This document shows, in pieces, positions 11,466 to 22,462 of a stretch of DNA of 64,000 nt (position 1 is the stretch's first letter; the number at the start of each line of letters is the position of its first letter). Both the position numbers and the translations under genes were made by a program. The stretch comes from Athripsodes cinereus. Taxonomy: Eukaryota; Arthropoda; Insecta; Trichoptera; Leptoceridae. The stretch covers positions 19,290,713 to 19,354,712 of the forward strand of contig OX388309.1 in assembly GCA_947579605.1 (NCBI GenBank). Reading direction: 5' to 3'. A model generated the notes under the pieces. That model was not told where the DNA came from. It ran no database searches and saw only the letters and a list, made by a program, of their open reading frames with translations.

Positions 11466-13203
11466 TGATGTGCCCGGTATAGTAGGTATTGTGCCGAAAA
11501 GTTATCATTAAAAATAATAATTGGTATTTAGAAAGTGGTACTGAAATACCGAAATAAACAATGCAGTTCATAAGAATTTAGAATAACCCAACATTAAAAA
11601 TATAGCTGCACTCAAAAGGTACCTACATTAATAATGTATTGTTTACTAATCTTCGTACCTGCATTCAAAATATTATCATTGTTTATTTATATTTGTACCT
11701 GCATAGCAACAGGGGTAATAAAGAGAATAATATTGACAAAAGATTAAGGCGCATTCATTACGTATCAACTTAAGGCGCATTCATTATGTATCAAATTATT
11801 TAATGAATATTCTAGAATGCGTTTGGATTGTTATTATTTCATAGTATCGGCTTGGTTGAATTTTTTATACCTACGCTTTGATATATTGAGTGTCGATACC
11901 GATGATATATTTTTAATTATGTAAACGACTCTTTAGGTATGAATTTTAATTTTATTGTAACATACGTAGTTTGAGTATTTAATTATCTACCTAAAGGGTT
12001 GTATTGTGACATATGTAATAGAATAAGGTGTGTTATTTTGTGTTGTGCGAAAAGACGCTTTGATAAAGAACAGTGATAAAGGACACAAGAAATATTGTTT
12101 TAAATATAATATCAGTGAAAGAGACGCTTTAATTATACATATGTGAATAATTATAAATCAGTGCATTGGACGCTTAACAATATCAATTTTATTTGTAAAT
12201 ATTTATTTTATTATTTACTGCATAATTCTCGGAATCCAGACAAGAGCCCAGGTGGACTCGTAATACAATGGTACCTGCGGGAAGGCGTGTACTTGTATTT
12301 TCATTAGCCAATCACGGCGCTGCACGTTGATGAATCACAGCGTAGGAGGGGTATATGACCAACCCCTCTCTACACCACTCAAGGAACAGCGGAGAAATGT
12401 CCTTGAAAGATCAGTTAGTCTCCATCAGCCATCAGTGGTGAACAGTTATCATCAGCGAGTCGTAGTGAGTAGTCAGTTGTCCTTGGTAGAAGGATTGCTC
12501 TTGCCATCACTCAATGACTCATCAGCTGACCTTCAGAGAGACAAGTGTCTCTAGTCATTGGGCTTCAGTTGAGTCGAGATATTCTCCTCCTGAAGTCATG
12601 ACGAGCCAACTCTGCACCTGTGTAGGCTGGTAATTGCCTCCAGGAGCCTCGGACGTGGGACTTCGCCCTCCCAGCACTGCGCCAAGGGGCGCCTTCTTCA
12701 ACTTGTTTGCCTCTAAGCATTTTCATGCTAGAGGCGCCCTCATCGTGGGATCCATTACAATCATCGCAAAGTGAAATTTAATTATTTTAAATGTGCTACG
12801 TTTTCGTTTTTATTGAAATAATAATCAAGTGTGTTTTTTTTATATTGGGATAATTACGTGTGCACAGACAATACGGGGTAGTGAGTAAGTCGTAGTATTG
12901 TGTTGCTGTTTAAACGTGTGTTTGTAATAGTGGTAAGAATTTTTTTATTTTTAATTAAATGTTTATTTGAATCTAAATTTGTCTTTTACACATTTGTCCA
13001 TTTAATTACAGATAACTTGTCGTCTCTTAATTTATATAGCCTCACTGTATAATTTAATCGAGACCATTTTATTGTTTTAACTCCTGGAGTGCTGTGGGTA
13101 GCCCAGTAGAGTCTCAGCCGTTGGCATTTTTGGCATAATATTTTATTTATTTTATCCTCAACCAAAACCATTCTTTCACTCTCTCTCTCACCCCCCCATA
13201 TCA
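11466..13203 (+). repeat. 5' LTR of the Gag-only element
   Basis: 1738 bp, unusually long for an insect LTR. It includes a tandem pair of TTAAGGCGCATTCATTA motifs 26 bp apart (11744, 11770), an AT-rich first half, and a GC-richer stretch at 12240-12760 that contains a 75-codon frame (12327-12554, repeated unchanged at 16365-16592) and a bulged hairpin at 12709-12735. The GC-richer part may be the transcribed leader. The 75-codon frame resembles no known protein; it could be an upstream ORF or chance. Confidence 0.92.
12709..12735 (+). other. bulged 11-bp hairpin in the LTR
   Basis: GCCTCT / AGAGGC outer stem, one bulged A, AGCAT / ATGCT inner stem and a TTTC loop, next to GGGGCGCC and GGCGCCC sequences. 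The same structure lies at 16747-16773. Placement in the presumed leader suggests RNA structure such as a dimerisation or packaging element; that is inference. Confidence 0.5.
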
Positions 13204-13223
13204 TATTGGCTTCCGAACGTGGG
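13204..13223 (+). other. candidate primer binding site
   Basis: Immediately after the 5' LTR the sequence TATTGGCTTCCGAACGTGGG has the TGG start expected for pairing with a tRNA CCA end. I cannot assign the tRNA. Confidence 0.5.
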
Positions 13224-13408
13224 TCCGTAACGAAAAAATGCACTCCTGTGCATAATCGTTACAACGAATCCATCCCTGAGATTTTGTAATTAGTTTTTTT
13301 TGTGATATCGGAGGAGGGTGTATATTATATTTTTTTATAATGAACTGACAAGTTATTTGTAATGGCGAATGTGTATTGTTTTGACTTTTGGCTTTGTTTT
13401 ATTGACAT

Positions 13409-14461
13409 GTGTTTATTGTGTATTACGGTATGATTCGATCGATGGATAAGGTGTCGGATATCAGATGCTATGTGCGCGAATTTTCGCTTTCGTTCGGAGG
13501 CTGGACTGATGAAGGCCCCGAACGGTTCCTCAAAGAATGCGAGGAACGCTGGAAGCTTGAGTGGGAAGATGAATTGCCAAGGGAGGCTGTGTATTGCTTG
13601 CGCGGCGACGCTAAGCGGTACTGGAAGTCTCTGGGGTTTCGGTATTGTCGATGGGGTGTATTCAAAGAAGTAATTTTGCGAAGGTTTGGTGTGGAAGGGC
13701 AGATAAATGCGATCTATAATGACCTGTTGACAGTGTGTCAAGGTCGGGATGAACTGGGGAGTGATTTTGTTGACTGGAAGGTCAGGATAAACAATCGTTT
13801 AAAAGGGTATGGCCATGTATTATTTAAAGATGAAGGACCAGCAATGAGCGTATGGAAGCAAATGACATCCTGGTATAGGACGAGGATTAATGGTCGGGAG
13901 TTAGTTAATCTGGAACATTTGCAAGAGTTGGTATGGCGCCTGGACTTTCCAGAATACACTCCGGAGGGACAAGTTGTGTTAGATAATCTTCCAGACATAG
14001 CATCTGTTCGCGATGAAATTCGGTGTGATGTACCTAGCCAGGATGCTAGGGAGGTTGAGGTACCCGCAGAGGATGAGGTTTCCCTCTCGGAGGAACAGGT
14101 TGAGGATGATATGGAAGAAGACACCGAACGGGAGGCACATACACCTCCCTCTATTCACGAATGGGTAAAGTCTTTCGCGTGGGTTTTAAAATCAGTTTTG
14201 GCAATGCTGATCGTCGCGGGATTGATCGCGGAAAGCTGCATACGATTGCTTGTATGTACAGCTATAATTATATTGAGATTCGTGAATAGAAAAATATCGC
14301 GTCGCCGTAGAACAGCGTTGATATTGTTCAAAAAGATATATGCGTCCGTCAATCGAATCAAATACCAATGTTATGCTATCGATGATTATTTTTGTAATTT
14401 GTTCATCGATATGGATTCCCGATGCCTGAAGTCGAGGAGAAAATTCAATCAAGCCAGATAG
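13409..14461 (+). CDS. Gag-like capsid protein with a C-terminal hydrophobic segment
   Basis: 350 residues from the first ATG; M8 or M12 (base 13442) are alternative starts. Residues about 25-185 look like a Ty3/gypsy-type Gag capsid core: FGGW at 29-32, LRGDAKRYWKSL at 64-75 and WGVFKEVILRRF at 82-93 follow the pattern L-x-G-x-A-x-x-W ... F ... L-x-x-R-F of that family. Residues 217-243 are strongly acidic. Residues 256-292 form a long hydrophobic stretch (KSVLAMLIVAGLIAE, LLVCTAIIILRFV) followed by a basic run RRRR (298-301), which looks like one or two membrane segments. There is no zinc knuckle, protease or pol. A clean frame in a young element suggests the protein is made and assembles particles. 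GC content is above the surroundings. Codes alone between the LTRs. Confidence 0.72.
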   Translation: MFIVYYGMIRSMDKVSDIRCYVREFSLSFGGWTDEGPERFLKECEERWKLEWEDELPREAVYCLRGDAKRYWKSLGFRYCRWGVFKEVILRRFGVEGQINAIYNDLLTVCQGRDELGSDFVDWKVRINNRLKGYGHVLFKDEGPAMSVWKQMTSWYRTRINGRELVNLEHLQELVWRLDFPEYTPEGQVVLDNLPDIASVRDEIRCDVPSQDAREVEVPAEDEVSLSEEQVEDDMEEDTEREAHTPPSIHEWVKSFAWVLKSVLAMLIVAGLIAESCIRLLVCTAIIILRFVNRKISRRRRTALILFKKIYASVNRIKYQCYAIDDYFCNLFIDMDSRCLKSRRKFNQAR

Positions 14462-15485
14462 TCACATATGTGTGTTATATTGGATTAGGATTGACTTAGG
14501 CTTGTAATAGGAATACTGTATTTTGTTAAAATAATTTTTAAATGGTTTGAATATTTTCCGTAAAAATATCTCTGGCGCCCAGAATTTAAGTTAGGAAATG
14601 TATAGGTATAGTTTGTGTAAAATGTTTTTCATTACGTAGGTAGGTAGGTGCAACTTTTGTTAAATGCCTACGTGTGCATTTATTTCTTTTAATCGTTGTG
14701 AAATGTTAATTTAAGTTTGGAATATGGAAAATAGAATTTGTTTGAGGTAACCAGCGAGAGTAACGTGTGAAGATAATTTATGTGGATGTTGGATGTGTGG
14801 AATATGTGAATATAATGTTGTTTTTCTGAATATGGAAGTTGTAACAGAGGAGAGAGATGCTTTGTATGATAGAGATATGTGAGGGACTCTCAGTTGGCAC
14901 GGGGAGTTATTTGTAAGATGAGGAGTTATCCTGCGTGTTTTGAAGAGAAAGTCTGCGTGTATGAAGTGTATGTTTTGTTTGTATGGGATAAGCACAGAGG
15001 CGATGAGTGTTCCGTCCTGCTTAGTTCTCCAATGTATTTCGTCGAGTGGACAGTGAGGTCCGTGTTATTGAGTTTATGAGGGACAGTGAGGTCCGATGTT
15101 TGTGAAGAGAGATAAATGTGCGACTGAGAGAACCAGTCCCCCAGTCTGCTGTCGCAAAGCATACTTGAGGAGTGCAGAAGTATGAGGAGTATAATATTCG
15201 TATAATATGATGAGTCACATCTACGTTGTTTTATTTTGGTCACATACGAGATGTATGTTTTGACAATGTGTTTTTTTTAATTCGAATTTAGCTGGTTTTA
15301 AAAGATGTAAAGTAAGAAGAAATGCGTTTAGAATTTGTTTATGATTTTAAATTGAAATGTGTGTGCACCTACCTACTTGCTAATCGTGTTGAATTTTATA
15401 GATAGTTTCATATAATATATTTTTGTTTTAAATTTGAGAAATCAATTGTGAGATGTGTATTATAAAGAATGGCTAACTTTTCGTC
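14462..15485 (+). other. non-coding internal region of the Gag-only element
   Basis: No conserved coding. A short repeat GGACAGTGAGGTCCG occurs twice (about 15048 and 15081), and GTAGGTAGGTAGGTG lies near 14637. Antisense open frames here carry no motifs. The region may hold cis signals for packaging or for reverse transcription, which is inference from position. Confidence 0.55.
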
Positions 15486-15500
15486 AAGGAATAGGTGGCG
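15486..15500 (+). other. polypurine tract before the 3' LTR
   Basis: AAGGAATAGGTGGCGA, purine-rich, ends 3-4 bases before the TGAT start of the 3' LTR, where plus-strand priming is expected. Confidence 0.6.
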
Positions 15501-15503
15501 ATT

Positions 15504-17241
15504 TGATGTGCCCGGTATAGTAGGTATTGTGCCGAAAAGTTATCATTAAAAATAATAATTGGTATTTAGAAAGTGGTACTGAAATACCGAAATAAACAAT
15601 GCAGTTCATAAGAATTTAGAATAACCCAACATTAAAAATATAGCTGCACTCAAAAGGTACCTACATTAATAATGTATTGTTTACTAATCTTCGTACCTGC
15701 ATTCAAAATATTATCATTGTTTATTTATATTTGTACCTGCATAGCAACAGGGGTAATAAAGAGAATAATATTGACAAAAGATTAAGGCGCATTCATTACG
15801 TATCAACTTAAGGCGCATTCATTATGTATCAAATTATTTAATGAATATTCTAGAATGCGTTTGGATTGTTATTATTTCATAGTATCGGCTTGGTTGAATT
15901 TTTTATACCTACGCTTTGATATATTGAGTGTCGATACCGATGATATATTTTTAATTATGTAAACGACTCTTTAGGTATGAATTTTAATTTTATTGTAACA
16001 TACGTAGTTTGAGTATTTAATTATCTACCTAAAGGGTTGTATTGTGACATATGTAATAGAATAAGGTGTGTTATTTTGTGTTGTGCGAAAAGACGCTTTG
16101 ATAAAGAACAGTGATAAAGGACACAAGAAATATTGTTTTAAATATAATATCAGTGAAAGAGACGCTTTAATTATACATATGTGAATAATTATAAATCAGT
16201 GCATTGGACGCTTAACAATATCAATTTTATTTGTAAATATTTATTTTATTATTTACTGCATAATTCTCGGAATCCAGACAAGAGCCCAGGTGGACTCGTA
16301 ATACAATGGTACCTGCGGGAAGGCGTGTACTTGTATTTTCATTAGCCAATCACGGCGCTGCACGTTGATGAATCACAGCGTAGGAGGGGTATATGACCAA
16401 CCCCTCTCTACACCACTCAAGGAACAGCGGAGAAATGTCCTTGAAAGATCAGTTAGTCTCCATCAGCCATCAGTGGTGAACAGTTATCATCAGCGAGTCG
16501 TAGTGAGTAGTCAGTTGTCCTTGGTAGAAGGATTGCTCTTGCCATCACTCAATGACTCATCAGCTGACCTTCAGAGAGACAAGTGTCTCTAGTCATTGGG
16601 CTTCAGTTGAGTCGAGATATTCTCCTCCTGAAGTCATGACGAGCCAACTCTGCACCTGTGTAGGCTGGTAATTGCCTCCAGGAGCCTCGGACGTGGGACT
16701 TCGCCCTCCCAGCACTGCGCCAAGGGGCGCCTTCTTCAACTTGTTTGCCTCTAAGCATTTTCATGCTAGAGGCGCCCTCATCGTGGGATCCATTACAATC
16801 ATCGCAAAGTGAAATTTAATTATTTTAAATGTGCTACGTTTTCGTTTTTATTGAAATAATAATCAAGTGTGTTTTTTTTATATTGGGATAATTACGTGTG
16901 CACAGACAATACGGGGTAGTGAGTAAGTCGTAGTATTGTGTTGCTGTTTAAACGTGTGTTTGTAATAGTGGTAAGAATTTTTTTATTTTTAATTAAATGT
17001 TTATTTGAATCTAAATTTGTCTTTTACACATTTGTCCATTTAATTACAGATAACTTGTCGTCTCTTAATTTATATAGCCTCACTGTATAATTTAATCGAG
17101 ACCATTTTATTGTTTTAACTCCTGGAGTGCTGTGGGTAGCCCAGTAGAGTCTCAGCCGTTGGCATTTTTGGCATAATATTTTATTTATTTTATCCTCAAC
17201 CAAAACCATTCTTTCACCATCTCTCTCACCCCCCCATATCA
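15504..17241 (+). repeat. 3' LTR of the Gag-only element
   Basis: Direct copy of 11466-13203 with the two-base difference noted there; followed by target duplication TATT. Confidence 0.92.
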
Positions 17242-17245
17242 TATT

Positions 17246-17880
17246 ATTATTAAATGGTCTCTTATAAAGCATCACAAACAGAAATTTATCACAAGAAAAT
17301 CTTTGTCATATTTTGTAAAGACGCTCGATTATTGTACATGATAATTTATCCACGATTTCACCTTCAATCATTTTATGACTATCACTACAGGAGTGCCTCC
17401 GGAATAGAAAAGGACTCATGTTTTTTTTAGTTTTCAAGCTTCATCTAAAAATAAGATCACGTTGAAATATTTGGCGGATTCAGTTTAACAATGACGTAGA
17501 TATACCACCCATTTTTATTACCATAATTTTCATTATAAGCCATTAATTATCTACTGGGCACCCCGCATGTAAGAGAATTAGGGATAGTATATTTATCTAA
17601 ATATCTTCTGTAAAAACTAATATTTTGGATGTTTTCCTGGAATGAACCATAATTATGTATGTTCTAGGCTACCTCTAGTAGGGTGTGGTCGCCAGCAAAA
17701 GGCTTACCACGACGTTTCGATGTAATGTCATTTATAATTATCTATAGATGACAGTATATATATGTATTATGTTTGCATAGCCACATATAAATATTATAAA
17801 GGTAACTCGTTGTCATATTTTTTCTTCTAAAGTTTATTCGTTTGTCACTAACGTCAATAATAATTGAAAGCATGAATTGC
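17246..17880. other. no recognisable feature
   Basis: AT-rich flank beyond the LTR element; no coding or repeat signal identified. Confidence 0.5.
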
Positions 17881-18015
17881 AACGGCCGACCAAGAAACAC
17901 GAACGTGGATCAAGTGGTAGAGGACGTAGGTACGTGTAGCAGCTGCAACTGGTATGTAGAACTAAAAAAGCTGGCAGAAGACAGGGAAGAGTAGAAAAGA
18001 AAAACCAGGCTTTTT
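17881..18015 (+). pseudogene. LINE C-terminal scrap (10.3-kb family)
   Basis: Translation NGRPRNTNVDQVVEDVG, then CNWYVELKKLAEDREE and an in-frame stop, matches in order the GRGRPRDAYMDQLKRDM ... ELKRLAENREEW block of the copy at 10319. About 45 residues only, diverged. Confidence 0.7.
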
Positions 18016-19230
18016 GTTAAAAAATATACATAAATGAACTTAGATTACATATTTTTAAATTGTACTATGGAGCAAACTGTTTCCCGTCACAGTCGTAAGA
18101 AATTAATTGTGGATTTAAAACAATCGTACAAAAATTACGATTTGTAATATCAAATATAGTAAAAATATTAGCAAATCCACGTAACAATGAATATTGAAAT
18201 AGACAAAGACGTGCTGACATTGGTTAACATTTTATTGCGAAATATTAGTATCCTTGAACTAGAATGAAACCAGACACTGTGTGTATATAAATAATACAAC
18301 ATACTATAAAAATATAATGTCAATGTCACATTGTCGACAAGAGAAAGGATTAATAATATCTTATAGTTGAATAATATTACTTCAGTTTTATTATGTACCT
18401 AGGTAATATTAGCATATGAGTAATACTAACAAATCATACATTCACAAAAGGTGATGATAATACCAACTTAATTCGTCTCAGAATTGAAAAAAATAATTTA
18501 AGAGAAAAGGATTTTTTTTATCATAAAATAGTTATTTATAATTTTTGAATTTCACTTAGGTATGTACCTACTATGTCTTACCCACAAATAAAGATGAGAA
18601 AGTAAGCATTTTATTCTAAAGTTTATCTTTTCCTTTTATCGGGAAATATAATTAAATTGATGAAATTATGTGTGATCAAATATGAATCATTCATTGGTGC
18701 TTTATAAAAATATGTATTAGACTTTAAGGAAAGATATCTATCTATGAACTTAAGAATAAAGAGATTAATGATTAATGTTTTATTTAACGTGCAATAATTT
18801 TGAGTAGTCTAGTGTTCTAAGAGGGAAACTAGAAAAATGTGGGTAAAAAAATAGTAAATTAAAACAAATAAACAGAAAAAGTAAACTATTACTCTTAACA
18901 GCTTATTCACTTGTACAATGGTATACATAATACGTTTTTTTATTCCAAATAACATACGCATCGTTTTCTCTTCATTTACTTCAACCTTATTTGTAAGCAA
19001 CTATCAAAAGTAATGATGATTTGCTTAATTTGCAAACTGTATAAAAAGTCTGCTGGATTGCGTAATAAATACAAAATATTCAGCAAAACACTTTCAAAAA
19101 TAATACAAATACGAAATGTTATTTTATTTTTGGTGAATTCGTTAATAGAGTAGGTACACAATTAGAGAGAAAGCAATTACGCAATTTCTCTAGTCAGTTA
19201 TTTTATTATTAATCTTGTGTAAATGATATC
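18016..19230. other. no recognisable feature
   Basis: AT-rich, no recognised coding. Short minus-strand frames at 18809-19161 lack motifs. Confidence 0.5.
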
Positions 19231-19480
19231 TTTAATAAATTATACTCATCCTGGTTGGTTATCGGTTAGATTGTAGAAGGATTGTATTTTTGTTGAAAAG
19301 ATGTACTCGTCCGCTGACTATTGAATACGGTTCTTCTTCTTTTATGACAATGTATTTTAAAACGAAAAAAATGAATTTCTCATTTATATCTCCGAGTTTA
19401 ATATTCGCAATACAATCAACACCATACACTGCCGTTGATAATAAAATGCTTCGAGTATTTGGAATGAAAGTCGAAAACAA
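19231..19480 (+). repeat. source-like copy of a complex duplication
   Basis: 19231-19422 is repeated directly at 20555-20746 (offset 1324), and 19410-19478 is repeated in inverted orientation at 20781-20849. The 69-73-codon frames here and in the copy are read through non-coding repeats and show no motifs. Confidence 0.85.
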
Positions 19481-20554
19481 TGCCTTTATATATGTATGAA
19501 AACAATACTATAATTGATTTATAAATTTAAAACAAACTCCATGTTTTCAATAATGATATAACTAATTACAATACACCATACATTATAAGCGAGTTGATTA
19601 ACCAGACGTAGCCCATGTATAAAATAATCCAAATATTTATATATTTTACTATACAAGTAGATTAGTTAGCACAAAAATAAATAAATTAACTTAAATAAAG
19701 CTTTATTGACTACACAATCGATACAGTGAAATAAAAGTTATATAGTTAGATAAAAGCATATAAAACAAAAGCGGGCTTGTTTCAATGGTAAAAAAAACTT
19801 TAGATATCACCAAATATATAATAAAAAAATCCACTCAGTAAAAAACGATCACTGTTTACACCAATTAGAATGGACTGACTCATTCACTGTCTTTTGTGTA
19901 CATACATATGACCATATAACACCACTTGCACTTGTTTAATTAATTACCAACTCAATCGCGCCTTGGAGCTGTATATGATTGTTATAATATGGGTTGTGAG
20001 CAATTAAAAATCCAATTCCACTGCCTCTCAACGTCAGGGCAAAGTCAGCCTCCACCATTCAGAGTGTTCCTGCGCTAATTGAGTTACATATTCACAATAT
20101 TCCTGACGTTATCATGTCGTTGTAGAATAGAAAATAATATTGCGAAAGAAGGAATGCAGGCTGGCCAGATATCAAACTTTATCCCAACAAAACTATTTTT
20201 GTGGGTTAAAAAAGTTAGAAAAATGAGTATGAAATAATATCTCTATTCAAATGTACAAACAAACAAGTTGCTATAAATATTTTATCACATTATTGTATAG
20301 GTACTTGTACAAATATAGGTTGGTATAATAATATTATTATAAAGTATTGAATAAGTAAGCGCACATTATTTTATAATACATGTATGTGGGTTATTAAGCA
20401 AATATCCGGCCATTGTTTTAATAAAATAAACGAAAAAATAAACATTTGTGTTCAAAACAAAACTTATTGAAGTATGAGATACTTATACGAAATTATATTA
20501 GTGGGCCTAGAGTGTTTTTATTGATTTTGTTTAATATAATACATTTAATAAATA
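19481..20554. other. no recognisable feature
   Basis: AT-rich between the two members of the duplication. 19940-20110 is slightly GC-richer but shows no coding frame I recognise. Confidence 0.5.
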
Positions 20555-20849
20555 TTTAATAAATTATACTCATCCTGGTTGGTTATCGGTTAGATTGTAG
20601 AAGGATTGTATTTTTGTTGAAAAGATGTACTCGTCCGCTGACTATTGAATACGGTTCTTCTTCTTTTATGACAATGTATTTTAAAACGAAAAAAATGAAT
20701 TTCTCATTTATATCTCCGAGTTTAATATTCGCAATACAATCAACACTGCATGTTTTCGACTTTCATTCGACGCAATACATGTTTTCGACTTTCATTCCAA
20801 ATACTCGAAGCATTTTATTATCAACGGCAGTGTATGGTGTTGATTGTAT
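20555..20849. repeat. direct plus inverted copy of 19231-19480
   Basis: 192 bp direct copy (20555-20746), a short junction (20747-20780) holding an extra ATGTTTTCGACTTTCATT repeat, then 69 bp inverted copy (20781-20849). The ends of the inverted part pair with the end of the direct part (ATACAATCAAC with its reverse complement), so a hairpin can form. Confidence 0.88.
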
Positions 20850-21395
20850 GTAAACAAATGGAGTTCACTAAATATAATGCTTTATTTAATATACGAGATA
20901 TCCTTTATCAATAAATAGTGGAAGATTTCTGCTGTATCTTATGTAATACTAAAAGTGGTAACACCTACTTATTGCTAATCTTATTCAAAACGTTTATGCT
21001 AAAATTTTCTGTACCAAATTTTAATAAATCGTGTAAAGCAAACCTTCCATTACATATTCAAAAGAAGGCTTTTATACTTCTTCTCAGAAAGTTTACATGC
21101 TTCTTTATGTATAATATTATATCCGTGTACACGGATTTCTTTATATTTTTTACTGTATATTCTATTACTACGGATTCTTTTCACTTCAACTCTACGTAAA
21201 CAAGGAAAACATATTGGAAATCAAAATTCCCCCTTCGAAAAGTTGAAATAAAAGTATAGGACATCAATAAATTTTCTATTTCTTCTGCTGCTGCTTTAGT
21301 GGAGAATGTGTCTTGTTGTTTTCGGAGCCTACTCCTGGGAGGTGGATGCCCAGTTATTCCTCCATCTCAGCTATCTATAAATATGTGTAGTGAAA
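20850..21395. other. no recognisable feature
   Basis: A 93-codon frame at 20918-21199 has no recognisable motif; otherwise AT-rich. 21290-21375 is GC-richer, source unknown. Confidence 0.45.
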
Positions 21396-21876
21396 AAATC
21401 ATCAGTCATCCTTTATGTATATATGAGTGAGTTATGTTTCTTATTATATCATTAGCACCTTCATGTACTTCTGATTATTGAAACATTAGTTATTTATTCT
21501 GACAGCTTTGCTTGTAATCTGCTGCACTGAAGACGTAGAAACATCAAGAAATGAAAATCATCAGTCATCCTTTATGTATATATGAGTGAGTTATGTTTCT
21601 TATTATATCATTAGCACCTTCATGTACTTCTGATTATTGAAACATTAGTTATTTATTCTGACAGCTTTGCTTGTAATCTGCTGCACTGAAGACGTAGAAA
21701 CATCAAGAAATGAAAATCATCAGTCATCCTTTATGTATATATGAGTGAGTTATGTTTCTTATTATATCATTAGCACCTTCATGTACTTCTGATTATTGAA
21801 ACACTAGTTATTTATTCTAACAGCTTTGCTTGTAATCTGCTGCACTGAAGACGTAGAAACATCAAGAAATGAAAAT
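21396..21876 (+). repeat. three tandem 159-bp repeats
   Basis: The block starting ATCATCAGTCATCC and ending ACATCAAGAAATGAAA occurs three times with period 159 (for example CAGTCATCC at 21403, 21562 and 21721). Copies 1 and 2 are near-identical; copy 3 has a few substitutions (ACACTAG for ACATTAG, TCTAACAG for TCTGACAG). No coding. Period and lack of unique spacers rule out CRISPR-type arrays. Confidence 0.95.
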
Positions 21877-22462
21877 TAGTGACACAGGAAGAAGAACCCC
21901 AAAACGGCTTACGTATATCGCACATTCATACCTAATTTTAGGAAATATTCAAAAGCATTGAGATATTTGTTAAACACATATAGAATTTAAGGAATCCAAA
22001 TAATATAAGATATTTAATTCGTGCACACGCATACAATTAACAAAGAAATAATAATAATAGTAGTGGTCCTTGTTGAACCTTCCAGTTAAAATTCCTGATG
22101 TACCATCATTATAGACATGAAAGGTGAAGCAGGTAAAGAGTGATTCGTCAAATCTCACAAAGAATGGATATCAAATGACATGGGACAACTTACATAATAC
22201 TTTTTTATGAAATATAATTTATATGTACACGTATAGATACATATAAATTATAAATATCGAATATAAAATATAAATAGATATAAATACATAGAGTATGAAC
22301 AAGAACTAAACGAAATCATAGCCCTATAAGTCTATGAGTGAAATGTACCTACGGAGTTGTTACGAATGAACATTTATCATTTTCCTACTTTTTCTGTTAT
22401 TATTCAATGATGCTTCGGAGAAAACAGAGTAGAAATAAGAAATAAGAATATTTTATTTTATG
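21877..22462. other. no recognisable feature
   Basis: AT-rich with a TATAAAT-rich run at 22240-22290. Confidence 0.5.

Larger units (their letters stand above)
11466..17241 (+). mobile_element. non-autonomous, Gag-only LTR retrotransposon, very young
   Basis: 5776 bp. Two direct repeats of 1738 bp (11466-13203 and 15504-17241) keep a constant offset of 4038, so no indels separate them. Each starts TGAT and ends ATCA. The element is flanked by a 4-bp target duplication TATT (11462-11465 and 17242-17245). Between the LTRs are a primer-binding-site candidate, one 350-codon Gag-like frame, about 1 kb of non-coding sequence and a polypurine tract. There is no protease, RT, RNase H or integrase. 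Comparing the LTRs by eye I found two adjacent mismatches (13180-13181 TC against 17218-17219 CA), so insertion was recent and the enzymes must have come from elsewhere. Ty3/gypsy affinity is an inference from the Gag. Confidence 0.9.

Noticed and set aside
12327..12554. 75-codon frame repeated at 16365-16592
   Set aside because: Lies in the LTR; identity of the two copies is due to LTR duplication. Kept only as a possible upstream ORF.
13325..14452. Minus-strand frames of 65-138 codons across the Gag region
   Set aside because: Antisense shadows of the Gag-like frame.
20918..21199. 93-codon plus-strand frame
   Set aside because: No recognised domain, AT-driven residue content (F, I, L, K); not enough to call a gene.
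21396..21876. CRISPR-like repeat array
   Set aside because: Units are 159 bp head to tail without unique spacers, in a eukaryotic genome.
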